Origin: Halomonas alkalicola
GTDB lineage: Bacteria; Pseudomonadota; Gammaproteobacteria; Pseudomonadales; Halomonadaceae
Length of the DNA: 64,000 bases
Reading direction: 5' to 3'
Assembly: GCF_030704205.1 (NCBI RefSeq)
Contig: NZ_CP131913.1
Location: forward strand, 2,170,001-2,234,000
Below, piece by piece: positions 8,380 through 16,315 of the stretch (positions within the stretch are counted from its first letter, which is position 1; every line of letters starts with the position of its first letter). The notes beneath the pieces are model-generated. The model did not search any database. It saw only the letters and a list, made by a program, of their open reading frames with translations, and was not told where the DNA came from. The translations under genes were made by a program, and so were the position numbers.

Positions 8380-10491
8380 ATGAGCACTTCCACCAAGGCC
8401 GTGAAGTCATCCAGCGAGGTCCCCCTGCAGGGGCCGTCCCGCGACATCTGGGACTCCAAGTACCGCCTCAAGGATCGCCACGGCAAGCCCGTGGACAAGG
8501 ACGTGGGTGCCACCTGGGAGCGGGTGGCCCGGGCCCTGGCCGCGGTGGAGGGTGAACGTGCCGACGAGTGGCTGCCGAAGTTCCGCTGGGCGCTGGAGAA
8601 CGGTGCCATCCCGGCCGGGCGGATCATGTCCAACGCCGGCGCCGAGGCCTACAAGCCGGCGGTGAGCCTGATCAACTGCACGGTGTCCCGCACCATCCGC
8701 GACTCCATGCACGACATCCTCGACTCCGTGGTGGATGCCGGCATGACCCTCAAGGCGGGCTGCGGCATCGGCTACGACTTCTCCACCCTGCGCCACAAGG
8801 GCGCCTTCGTGTTCGGTGCCGGGGCCGGCACCAACGGCCCCCTGGCGTTCATGGATATCTACGACAAGATGTGCTTCACGGTGGCCTCCGCCGGCGGGCG
8901 CCGCGGCGCCCAGATGGGCACCTTCGACGTCGGCCACCCCGACGTGCGCCAGTTCATCGAGGCCAAGCGCGAGGCGGGCCGCCTGCGCCAGTTCAACCTG
9001 AGCCTGCTGATCACCGACGAGTTCATGGAAGCGGTGAAGAACGACACCGACTGGCCGCTGGCCTTCCCGCTGCACGCCGGCGAGAAGGACGACGTCGACG
9101 AGAGCGAGCTGCTCTACCGCGACTGGCCGGTGATCGAGGAGGGCTACACCGTCGACGCCGAGGGCCGCGTGGCCTGCCGCATCGTCGAGGTGATCAAGGC
9201 GCGCGAGCTGTGGGACACCATCATGCGTTCCACCTACGACTTCGCCGAGCCGGGCTTCATCCTGATCGACCAGGTCAACCGGATGAACAACAACTGGTTC
9301 TGCGAGGAGATCCGCGCCACCAACCCCTGCGGCGAGCAGCCGCTGCCCCCGGAGGGCGCCTGCCTGCTGGGCTCGGTCAACCTGACCCGCTTCGTCATCG
9401 ACCCCTTCGGCAAGAAGCCGCGCTTCGACTGGGAGCGCTACCGCCAGGTGGTGGCGATCTTCACCCGCATGCTCGACAACGTGGTGGAGATCAGCGGCCT
9501 GCCGCTTCCCGGCCAGCGCCGCGAGATCGAGGCCAAGCGCCGCCACGGCATGGGCTTCTTGGGCCTGGGCTCCACCCTGACCATGCTCAAGATCCCCTAC
9601 GGCTCGCCGGAGTCGCTGGCCTTCACCGAGGAGGTGAGCCGCAACCTGGCCGTGGAGGGCTGGAAGCAGGCGCTCGAGCTCTCCCGGGAGAAGGGCATGG
9701 CCCCGGCGCTGGCCGAGGACTACGAGATCACCCCGAAGATGATGCGCGAGCGTCCCGAGCTCAAGAAGGACGGCTACGAGGTCGGCGACAAGGTGCCGGG
9801 CCGCATCCTGCACGCCCGCTACAGCCGCTACATGCAGAAGGTCGCCGAGGTGGAGCCGGAGCTGGTCGCCCAGCTCGCCGAGCACGGCGCGCGCTTCACC
9901 CACCACAGCTCCATCGCCCCGACCGGCACCATCTCGCTGTCGCTGGGCAACAACGCCTCCAACGGCATCGAGCCGTCGTTCTCGCACCGCTACTTCCGCA
10001 ACGTGATCCAGTCGGGCAAGAAGACCAAGGAGCAGGTGGAGGTGGTCTCCTTCGAGCTGGCGGCCTACCGCCACTTCATCGCCGCCGACGCCGTGGAGAG
10101 CGACCTGCCCGACTACTTCATCACCGCCGATGCGGTGAGCCCGAAGCAGCACGTGGCGGTGCAGGCCGCCGCCCAGGCCTGGGTCGACTCCGCCATCTCC
10201 AAGACGGTGAACGTGCCCACCGAGTTCGCCTTCGAGGAGTTCAAGGACCTCTACCTGGACGCCTACGCCAGCAAGCTCAAGGGCTGCACCACCTTCCGCT
10301 TCAACCCGGAGGCCTTCCAGGGCGTGCTGGTGCGCGAGGACGATCTCAAGAACACCACCTACGTGTTCGAGCTGGAGAACGGCGAGACCATTGAGCTTGC
10401 CGGTGACGAGAAGATCATCTACGACGGCGAGGAGCACAACGCGGCCAACCTCTATGATGCGCTGAAGGAAGGCACCTATGGCAAGTGGTAA
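8380..10491 (+). CDS. nrdJa: Adenosylcobalamin-dependent ribonucleotide reductase, large part (NrdJa)
   Basis: Class II ribonucleotide reductase uses vitamin B12 instead of oxygen to start its radical chemistry, so it works in aerobic and anaerobic cells. This 703-residue part holds the ten-stranded barrel: SLINCTVSRT (first redox Cys), NPCGEQPLPPEGACLLGSVN (radical Cys in the finger loop) and GTISLSLGNNASNGIEP near the phosphate-binding end. It stops before the C-terminal redox tail, which is encoded by the next gene. The same two-gene split is known in Pseudomonas aeruginosa, so it is a natural form rather than a frameshift. The start at 8380 (MSTSTKA) has CCGGAG upstream; 40 bp separate it from ubiT. 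Confidence 0.93.
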   Translation: MSTSTKAVKSSSEVPLQGPSRDIWDSKYRLKDRHGKPVDKDVGATWERVARALAAVEGERADEWLPKFRWALENGAIPAGRIMSNAGAEAYKPAVSLINCTVSRTIRDSMHDILDSVVDAGMTLKAGCGIGYDFSTLRHKGAFVFGAGAGTNGPLAFMDIYDKMCFTVASAGGRRGAQMGTFDVGHPDVRQFIEAKREAGRLRQFNLSLLITDEFMEAVKNDTDWPLAFPLHAGEKDDVDESELLYRDWPVIEEGYTVDAEGRVACRIVEVIKARELWDTIMRSTYDFAEPGFILIDQVNRMNNNWFCEEIRATNPCGEQPLPPEGACLLGSVNLTRFVIDPFGKKPRFDWERYRQVVAIFTRMLDNVVEISGLPLPGQRREIEAKRRHGMGFLGLGSTLTMLKIPYGSPESLAFTEEVSRNLAVEGWKQALELSREKGMAPALAEDYEITPKMMRERPELKKDGYEVGDKVPGRILHARYSRYMQKVAEVEPELVAQLAEHGARFTHHSSIAPTGTISLSLGNNASNGIEPSFSHRYFRNVIQSGKKTKEQVEVVSFELAAYRHFIAADAVESDLPDYFITADAVSPKQHVAVQAAAQAWVDSAISKTVNVPTEFAFEEFKDLYLDAYASKLKGCTTFRFNPEAFQGVLVREDDLKNTTYVFELENGETIELAGDEKIIYDGEEHNAANLYDALKEGTYGKW

Positions 10492-10566
10492 TAACGGCAC
10501 TTGCCGGATCAGCCCCGAGCGATGGATGCCCAGTGCCACCCAACAACTTTCCGGAGGAGCCTCCTG

Positions 10567-11319
10567 ATGGCCGTCGAGATCACGTCCAAGATCGTTTCCT
10601 ACAGCGTCAAGAAGGCGGTGGAAGAGCCGCCGCTGCCCGAGGAGAATCCGCTCACGGTGCGCATTCCCTCGCGTCCCGAGGGCACTCTGGAGGCCGTGTC
10701 GGAGAAGATCTCCTACGTCGGCGCCGAGGGGCGCAAGAAGGTCTACCTGCTGGTCTCCTTCATGCCCGTTGAGGGCGTGCTGGGCGGCAAGCGGGTGGTG
10801 ATCGAGCGCCCGGTGGAGTTCTTCTTCCCCTCCGGCCAGCTCTCCAGCGAGCACCAGTGGATCACCGCCACCATGCGCAGCCTGTCGCTGGCCGCCCGCG
10901 GCGGCTACGTCACCCAGGCGGTGGCGGACCTGCGCAAGGTGGCCTGGGACAAGGGCCTGGTGCGCTGCGGTATGAACCGCTGGGGCAAGCCGATGTTCCA
11001 CGACTCCGAGGTGGCGGCCATCGCCTGGTCGATCCAGCAGATCCTCTTCCGCCGCGGCTTCCTCGACCAGGACGGCAACCAGGTGCCGGTGGAGGAGCTG
11101 GTGGCCCGCTACGCCCAGCGCCAGGCCAGCGGCCATCTGTGGCAGCCGCCGACCCCGGAGGAGATCGAGCAGGCCGAGCGCAAGGCCCAGGAGGCCGCCC
11201 ACGCCAAGGCCGACGGCCCCACCGTGGTGGGCCACTGCCCCGAGTGCAACGGCGAGCTGATCATGATGGACGGCTGCCCCACCTGCTACTCCGGCTGCGG
11301 CTGGTCCAAGTGCGGCTAA
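10567..11319 (+). CDS. nrdJb: Adenosylcobalamin-dependent ribonucleotide reductase, C-terminal subunit (NrdJb)
   Basis: The second half of the split class II reductase, 250 residues. It begins MAVEITSKIVSYSVKK and contains the conserved LRKVAWDKGLVRCG and a Cys-rich tail, HCPECNGELIMMDGCP followed by CGWSKCG, which shuttles reducing equivalents to the active site of NrdJa and may also bind zinc. It starts 75 bp after nrdJa, with GGAGGAG before the ATG at 10567; an in-frame ATG at 10501 is less likely because it has no ribosome site. A strong bidirectional hairpin (11383-11418) ends the transcript. Confidence 0.92.
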   Translation: MAVEITSKIVSYSVKKAVEEPPLPEENPLTVRIPSRPEGTLEAVSEKISYVGAEGRKKVYLLVSFMPVEGVLGGKRVVIERPVEFFFPSGQLSSEHQWITATMRSLSLAARGGYVTQAVADLRKVAWDKGLVRCGMNRWGKPMFHDSEVAAIAWSIQQILFRRGFLDQDGNQVPVEELVARYAQRQASGHLWQPPTPEEIEQAERKAQEAAHAKADGPTVVGHCPECNGELIMMDGCPTCYSGCGWSKCG

Positions 11320-11382
11320 CAGTAGTGCGGCTGACGTCAGCGCGCCACGGCTCCTCGCGCTGACGGACCAGCGCAGTACACG

Positions 11383-11418
11383 CACCGCCCCGGGTCACGA
11401 GAGTGGCCCGGGGCGGTG
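11383..11418. terminator. Bidirectional intrinsic terminator between nrdJb and the radical SAM gene
   Basis: A perfect 12-bp stem, CACCGCCCCGGG pairing with CCCGGGGCGGTG, around a 12-base loop, between two convergent genes. A short T-rich stretch (GCGTTTC) follows on the plus side. Confidence 0.7.
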
Positions 11419-11435
11419 GCGTTTCAGGCGGGGGC

Positions 11436-12182
11436 TCAGCCGCGCAGCTCGAGGTGCTCGAAGTGGCGCTTCAGTCGCCTGATCAGGGTTTCCAGGGCCT
11501 CCCGGGGCGGGGCCTCTTCCACCGGCTCACAGTAGCCGGGGTCGAGGCAGTGTTCCCGCCGTGCCAGCTGGATAGCGTAGCGACGTACGCCGCAGTCGGC
11601 CAGGGTCATGGCCAGTCGCTCGAGCTCCTCCAGGGTGAAGTCGCGCCAGTGCACCGTGGTGCGGCACTCGAAGGGGGTGTCGCCCTCCAGCAGCAGCGAG
11701 AGGCTGCGCGCGTGGCGCTGCCAGATGCCGGGCCGGCCGCTGATGCGGTCGAAGTCGGCGCCGCGCCCCTTGGTATCCAGCGCCACCCAGTCGAGCCGTG
11801 GCAACAGCGCCTCGAGCCGCTCCGGGTAGGGGCCGGCGGTGTGCAGCCCCACCGCCAGGCCCAGGGCTCGGCAGGCGTCGGCGGCGGCCGGCAGGTCGGG
11901 GTGCAGGGTGGGCTCGCCGCCGCTGAAGACCACGGCATCGATCTCTCCTGCCCGGGCGGCCAGCAGCGCCTCGATGGCCTGCCACTCGCCCGGGGCAGCC
12001 CGGCGCGCCGGCCCCATGCTGCCCGCCGTCTCGCAGTAGCCGCACGCCAGCGGACACCCCTGCAGATAGACCACCGCGGCCCGCCGACCCGGCAGGGCCT
12101 GGTCATCCCGGGCGGTGACCCCGGCGATCGGCAGGCGGATCGTCGCCGGGTCGTGCGCCAGGTGGATCGCCGCGGCCCTCAT
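11436..12182 (-). CDS. Radical SAM protein of the NrdG-like (class III RNR activase) family
   Basis: A 248-residue radical SAM protein with the cluster motif GC43PLAC47GYC50 and a SAM motif FSGGEPTLHPD. Its size and layout resemble the activating protein of anaerobic (class III) ribonucleotide reductase. However, no nrdD lies in this window, and the gene is coupled to ubiV by an ATGA overlap (12179-12182), with nrdJab convergent. It may activate an NrdD encoded elsewhere or serve another anaerobic function linked to ubiquinone synthesis; the sequence alone does not decide. Cys-rich C-terminal segments (HCLDPGYC) are an unusual addition. Confidence 0.7.
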   Translation of the reverse strand: MRAAAIHLAHDPATIRLPIAGVTARDDQALPGRRAAVVYLQGCPLACGYCETAGSMGPARRAAPGEWQAIEALLAARAGEIDAVVFSGGEPTLHPDLPAAADACRALGLAVGLHTAGPYPERLEALLPRLDWVALDTKGRGADFDRISGRPGIWQRHARSLSLLLEGDTPFECRTTVHWRDFTLEELERLAMTLADCGVRRYAIQLARREHCLDPGYCEPVEEAPPREALETLIRRLKRHFEHLELRG

Positions 12183-13099
12183 CCCAGGCTCGCTGCTCGG
12201 CTATGGTCCATGCCGGGGCGGCCGTGCCAGTAGCCGTCGCAGATCTCGGCATCGACCAGGGCGAGCGGGTCGGGGCCAGAGAGCTCGCCGCGGCGCGACG
12301 CGTCGAAGGCGGTGACCACCTCGGCCATGCCCTCGGGGCGGGGGCTCAGGCGGGCGATGCCCACGCCCATCTCGGCCATGGCGGGAAGCTCGTGGCGCAG
12401 GTCCTGGCAGGCGCCGGAGAGAGTCTGGATGCCGTTGAGGGTGAAGACCTGGGCGGCCTCCTGGGTGCGCAGGGCCAGGCCTTCCGGGTGCTTCTGGCAG
12501 ACGAACTGGCAGCGGTCCTTGGGCTTCTGGTAGCGGCGTGCGGTGAAGCAGCGCGACGACCAGGCCAGCGGCAGGTGGCCGTAGGCGAACACCTCGCAGG
12601 GCGCCTCGAGGCCCTCGTTGCGACAGTCCGCCAGCAGGCGGGCGAGGTCGTCCTTCGCCATCTCCACCGGGGCCTGCCAGCGCTGCATGCCGGCCCTGGC
12701 CAGCACGGAAAGGGTGGCCGGGTTGTAGAGGTTGAGCGCCGCACCGGCGACGAAGGGCAGGCCGGCCGAGGAGAGGCGCTGCAGGGCACTCTGGTCGTTG
12801 GCCTCCACCAGGAACTCGCCGTTGTCGCAGAGCTTGCGCAGGTCGCGCAGGTCGGCCTCTGACTCGATCAGCGTCTGGCTTGCGAGCACCACCTGCTTGC
12901 CGCTCTGGGCCAGCTCGCGGCCCAGCCCCAGCCAGTCGTCGAGCTTCATGTCCCGGCGCCGCGAGCAGACCGACTCGCCCAGGTGGACGATCTCCACCGG
13001 CCAATCGGCGGCCTCGCGGTAGAAGTCGGCGTAGCGCTCGCGGGTCCAGTAGAAGAGCACCGGGCCCAGCGACAGCTGAAGCTTGGGGGTCTCGGACAT
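12179..13099 (-). CDS. ubiV: U32-family protein UbiV, O2-independent ubiquinone hydroxylation
   Basis: UbiV partners UbiU in a 4Fe-4S complex that hydroxylates the ubiquinone ring using prephenate instead of O2. The 306-residue protein carries the four expected cluster cysteines: one in HLGESVCSRRRDM (about 43) and three in SSRCFTARRYQ and KDRCQFVCQKH. The start at 13099 (MSETPKLQ) has AGGAG upstream inside the tail of ubiU; the genes are 11 bp apart. Downstream it overlaps the NrdG-like gene by 4 bp. Expected only under anaerobic conditions, from the FNR-like box upstream of ubiU. Confidence 0.93.
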   Translation of the reverse strand: MSETPKLQLSLGPVLFYWTRERYADFYREAADWPVEIVHLGESVCSRRRDMKLDDWLGLGRELAQSGKQVVLASQTLIESEADLRDLRKLCDNGEFLVEANDQSALQRLSSAGLPFVAGAALNLYNPATLSVLARAGMQRWQAPVEMAKDDLARLLADCRNEGLEAPCEVFAYGHLPLAWSSRCFTARRYQKPKDRCQFVCQKHPEGLALRTQEAAQVFTLNGIQTLSGACQDLRHELPAMAEMGVGIARLSPRPEGMAEVVTAFDASRRGELSGPDPLALVDAEICDGYWHGRPGMDHSRAASLG

Positions 13100-13110
13100 G
13101 GGGCTCTCTC

Positions 13111-14106
13111 CTATTTCCAGCGGCGCTCGTAGGCGCCCAGGGTGGTGGTGCTGCCTTCGGACACCTCGCCGAGGCCGGTCATCCAGGCGGGCTCGGCGTG
13201 GAAGCGGCCGGGGGCTCGCTCGAGACGATCCAGGGCCTGGCGCCAGATGCCGGCCACCTTCGACACATAGGCCGGGCTGCGCTGGCGACCCTCGATCTTC
13301 ACCGCGCTGATGCCGAGCTCCGCGAGTTCGGGCAAGAGCTCCAGGGTATTGAGGCTGGTGGGCTCCTCGATGGCGTGGTAGGTCTCGCCACCCACCTCGA
13401 AGCGCCCCTTGCACAGCGTCGGGTAGCCGGCGTTCTCGCCCTCGCCGTAGCGGTCGATCAGCACGCCGTTCAAGCGCGATTCCAGCCCCTCGGGGGTCTC
13501 CTCCCAGCGCACGTGGGCGGCCGGCGAGCAGACCCCGCGGGTGTTGGGGGATTCGCCGGTGAGATACGACGAGAGGTAGCAGCGCCCCTCGGCCATGATG
13601 CAGAGGCTGCCGAAGGCGAAGACCTCGAGCTCCACCGGGCTCTGCCTGGCGAGGTCGCGCACCTGGGTGATCGACAGCACCCGGGGCAGCACGGCGCGCT
13701 TGATGCCGAACTGGTCGTGGTAGAAGCGCAGGGCCTCATGGCTGGTCGCCGAGCCCTGCACCGAGAGGTGGCGGGCGAGGTCCGGGTGGCGGCGGGCGGC
13801 GTAGTCGAGCAGCCCCATGTCGGCCATGATCAGGGCATCGACGCCAAGCTCCGCGGCCTGGTCCACGGCGCGTGTCCACAGCGCCCAGCCGTCCGGCTGC
13901 GGGTAGGTGTTGATGGCGCAGAACACCTTCCTGCCGCGGGCGTGGGCGTAGTCGATGCCCTCCCGGGCGCGCTTGTCGGTGAAGTTGAGGCCGGCGAACT
14001 GGCGGGCGTTGGTGGTGTTCTGGAAGCCGAAATAGACGGCATCGGCCCCTTCATCCACGGCGCGCTTCAGGGCGGGCAGGTTGCCGGCGGGGCAGACGAG
14101 CTCCAT
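13111..14106 (-). CDS. ubiU: U32-family protein UbiU, O2-independent ubiquinone hydroxylation
   Basis: First gene of the ubiU-ubiV-radical SAM operon. The 331-residue protein begins MELVCPAGNLPALKRAVDEG, the U32-family N-terminus, and holds the cluster cysteines of UbiU in GSLCIMAEGRC, RGVCSPAAH and TLCKGRF. It forms a heterodimer with UbiV to make ubiquinone for anaerobic respiration. AGGAGG precedes the ATG. The FNR/Dnr-like box TTGACGCGGGTCAT is 58 bp upstream, so the operon is probably induced when oxygen is absent. Confidence 0.94.
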   Translation of the reverse strand: MELVCPAGNLPALKRAVDEGADAVYFGFQNTTNARQFAGLNFTDKRAREGIDYAHARGRKVFCAINTYPQPDGWALWTRAVDQAAELGVDALIMADMGLLDYAARRHPDLARHLSVQGSATSHEALRFYHDQFGIKRAVLPRVLSITQVRDLARQSPVELEVFAFGSLCIMAEGRCYLSSYLTGESPNTRGVCSPAAHVRWEETPEGLESRLNGVLIDRYGEGENAGYPTLCKGRFEVGGETYHAIEEPTSLNTLELLPELAELGISAVKIEGRQRSPAYVSKVAGIWRQALDRLERAPGRFHAEPAWMTGLGEVSEGSTTTLGAYERRWK

Positions 14107-14164
14107 GGTGAGCCTCCTGTGGTGGGAATCCCGACCATGCTAGTCGACTATCCCCGGCGGTCTT

Positions 14165-14178
14165 TTGACGCGGGTCAT
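14165..14178. promoter_or_regulatory. FNR/Dnr-like box upstream of ubiU
   Basis: TTGACGCGGGTCAT (TTGAC-N4-GTCAT), the same form as the nosR box. Its centre is about 65 bp before the start codon, a usual distance for class II activation. Confidence 0.5.
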
Positions 14179-14253
14179 GGCGACCCCGGGTTGGGTCTGC
14201 GGGCGCGCCAGGCGTCGGCACTTTTTCCTGAAACCAGGCGTTCCTGAACGCAA

Positions 14254-14277
14254 ACGGCCCCCGGTATCGGGGGCCGT
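14254..14277 (-). terminator. Intrinsic terminator after ytfE
   Basis: A 10-bp perfect stem ACGGCCCCCG/CGGGGGCCGT with a 4-base loop GTAT, followed on the minus strand by TTTG. It lies 25 bp past the ytfE stop. Confidence 0.65.
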
Positions 14278-14302
14278 GGCGGGCGGGCCAGCGTGGCATC
14301 GT

Positions 14303-14959
14303 TCAGCCGGCGCGTTCGAAGAGCAGGTTGTTCTCCAGGTGGATGTGCTGCATCAGGTCGTCGCGGAACTCCCGCAGCCCGGTGTAGAGGGCGCGCCAGG
14401 TGGTGCAGGCGCCCTTGGGCGGGGTGATGTTGTCGGTCAGCGCCAGCACCTGCTCGAGGTTCTCGCCGTGGTCGTCATGCTCGTGGCGCATCACCGCGAT
14501 GGGCCCCTGGGCCTGGGCGCCCATGCCCCGGCGCAGCATCGGGAAGAGGATCTGCTCCTCCTTCTGCATATGGCTCTCCATCTCCTGATGGATGGTGGTG
14601 AGCAGGTCGGCCAGGCCGTTGGGGCAGCTGTCGCGCTCACCGTGGACCTGCTCGACGCGCCGCGCCATGCGCACAAGCTCGGGCAGCTGCTGGCGGTGGA
14701 CGTCGTGGTAGCGGGTCAGGATATGGTCGATCAGCTCGTCGTTGCTGGCCGACTGCCAGTCGCGCTCGTCGCTCGCGCCGGCGGGCAGTGCCTCGAGCTC
14801 GGCGACCAGAGCCTCGGGCGCGAGGCCGATGCGCTCGGCGGCCTCGCGCAGGCTGATGCGTCCGCCGCAGCAGAAGTCGATGTTGTGGTCGCGGAATACC
14901 CGGGTGGCGCCGGGCAGGGTCAGGGCGGTGCGGCCGACACTCTGTTCGATCAGGTTCAT
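14303..14959 (-). CDS. ytfE: Di-iron protein YtfE/RIC (ScdA/DnrN), repair of iron centres after NO stress
   Basis: RIC proteins use a non-haem di-iron centre to repair iron-sulfur clusters damaged by NO. The 218-residue protein has the N-terminal ScdA_N domain (about 1-60, with the conserved DFCCGG) and a C-terminal hemerythrin-like four-helix bundle with spaced His and Glu ligands (HILTRYHDVHR; HQEMESHMQKEE; MRHEHDDHG; HIHLENN). Start at 14959, with GAGGAA upstream. It is 74 bp downstream of hmp on the same strand, so it is probably co-transcribed from the NsrR-controlled hmp promoter. Confidence 0.92.
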   Translation of the reverse strand: MNLIEQSVGRTALTLPGATRVFRDHNIDFCCGGRISLREAAERIGLAPEALVAELEALPAGASDERDWQSASNDELIDHILTRYHDVHRQQLPELVRMARRVEQVHGERDSCPNGLADLLTTIHQEMESHMQKEEQILFPMLRRGMGAQAQGPIAVMRHEHDDHGENLEQVLALTDNITPPKGACTTWRALYTGLREFRDDLMQHIHLENNLLFERAG

Positions 14960-15033
14960 GGTGAGTTCCTCGTGGGGTGGGTAACACACTTCAGTTCAGG
15001 TGGCAGACGGCGCCCGGGGCAGCGACGGCGGAC

Positions 15034-16203
15034 TCAGGCGGCGTCGAGGGGGCGCGAGGGGCCGAAGTGCTCGTGGTGGCGGCGCTCGGCCGGCACGCCC
15101 AGCTCGGCCAGGGCCCGGTCGACGGCGCTCATGAAACCCTGGGGGCCGACGGTGTAGCAGCGTGCCCCTTCCGGCAGCAGCCGGGCCAGCAGCGCGCGGT
15201 CGACGCGGCCCACATGGTCGGCCGCCTCGCCGCGCTCGTGGACGCTCACCGCCTGAAGCCGTTCCGGGTGGGCCTCGGCCAGGGCCGCGACCTCGTCACG
15301 GAAGGCGTGATGCTTGGCATCCAGGGCGGCGTGCAGATAGACCACCCGGCGACCCTGGGCCAGCGCCTGGTGGGCCAGGGGCAGCATCGGCGTCTGGCCG
15401 ACGCCGCCGGAGGCCAGCAGCAGCGGTTCGTCACCCTCGACCAGGGTCAGGTCGCCGGCCGGGGGCAGCAGCTCCAGGGTATCGCCGAGTGCCATGGCGT
15501 CATGCAGGTGGCGGCTGGCGCGCCCTTCCGGCTCGCGCTTGACGGAGATCCGGTAGGTGCGGCCGTTGGGCAGCGCCGAGAGGCTGTAGTGGCGATAGAG
15601 CGGCTCGCCGTCGAGGGTCAGCCTGACCCCGATGTACTGGCCCGGGGCATGCTCGGCCACCGGGTCGCCGTCCACGGGCGCCAGCACGAAGGAGCGGATC
15701 ACGGCGCTCTCCTGGCGGATCTCGGCGATGCGGAAGGTGCGGGTACCGCGCCAGCCGCCGGGTCGCTGCTCGAACGTCCGATAACGGTGGGCCTCCAGCT
15801 CGATCAGCAGGCCGGCCAGCTCCTCGTAGACACCGCTCCAGGCGGCGGCGATCTCCGGTGTCACGGCGTCACCGAGCACCTCGCCGATGGCGGTCATCAG
15901 GCACTCGCCGACGATGGGGTAGTGCTCGGGGCGGATGTCCAGGGAGACGTGCTTGCTGACCACCGTGGCCAGGGTCTCGCGCACCTTCTCGCGATCACGG
16001 CGTAGCTGCACATAGGCCAGCACGGCACCGGCCAGGGCCCTCGGCTGCCCGCCGTCGGCCTGGTGGGCCTCGTTGAATAGCGGCTTCACTTCGGGGTAGC
16101 GGTCGAACATCAGCGGATAGAAGCGTTGGGTGATGGCGTCGAGATGCTCGGCGACGGTGGGGGCGGTGGCTGCGATTAGGGCTTCCTGGGCAGGGGTCAG
16201 CAT
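15034..16203 (-). CDS. hmp: Flavohaemoglobin Hmp, NO dioxygenase
   Basis: Hmp converts NO to nitrate with O2 and NADPH (or NO to N2O without O2). The 389 residues comprise a globin domain (1 to about 140, proximal His in VVSKHVSL), an FAD-binding domain (about 150-255, with RHYSLSALPNGRTYRISVK) and an NAD(P)H-binding domain ending YTVGPQGFMSAVDRAL. Length is normal for the family. The start has AGGAG seven bases upstream. A clear NsrR-like palindrome lies at 16245-16267, about 42 bp upstream, as at hmp genes in other bacteria. Confidence 0.95.
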   Translation of the reverse strand: MLTPAQEALIAATAPTVAEHLDAITQRFYPLMFDRYPEVKPLFNEAHQADGGQPRALAGAVLAYVQLRRDREKVRETLATVVSKHVSLDIRPEHYPIVGECLMTAIGEVLGDAVTPEIAAAWSGVYEELAGLLIELEAHRYRTFEQRPGGWRGTRTFRIAEIRQESAVIRSFVLAPVDGDPVAEHAPGQYIGVRLTLDGEPLYRHYSLSALPNGRTYRISVKREPEGRASRHLHDAMALGDTLELLPPAGDLTLVEGDEPLLLASGGVGQTPMLPLAHQALAQGRRVVYLHAALDAKHHAFRDEVAALAEAHPERLQAVSVHERGEAADHVGRVDRALLARLLPEGARCYTVGPQGFMSAVDRALAELGVPAERRHHEHFGPSRPLDAA

Positions 16204-16244
16204 GGCTGGCTCCTCTTCTAGTCGTTCGTCGGGGGGTGTTTTTT

Positions 16245-16267
16245 AAGATGCATATAAAATACCTCTT
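16245..16267. promoter_or_regulatory. NsrR operator upstream of hmp
   Basis: A 23-bp element starting AAGATGCAT and ending CCTCTT, matching 17 of 20 NsrR consensus positions. hmp is the classic NsrR target, which gives this site the strongest functional backing of the set. Confidence 0.7.
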
Positions 16268-16315
16268 AGTGGGGGCGCTGTCATGGGGCGAATTGTCGCC
16301 CCCCCGACGCATCCC

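Noticed and set aside
8407..11385. 992-codon open frame on the minus strand opposite nrdJa and nrdJb
   Set aside because: Antisense artefact of GC-rich codons; rich in LHVGE-type repeats with no domain, while the sense strand encodes clear class II RNR.
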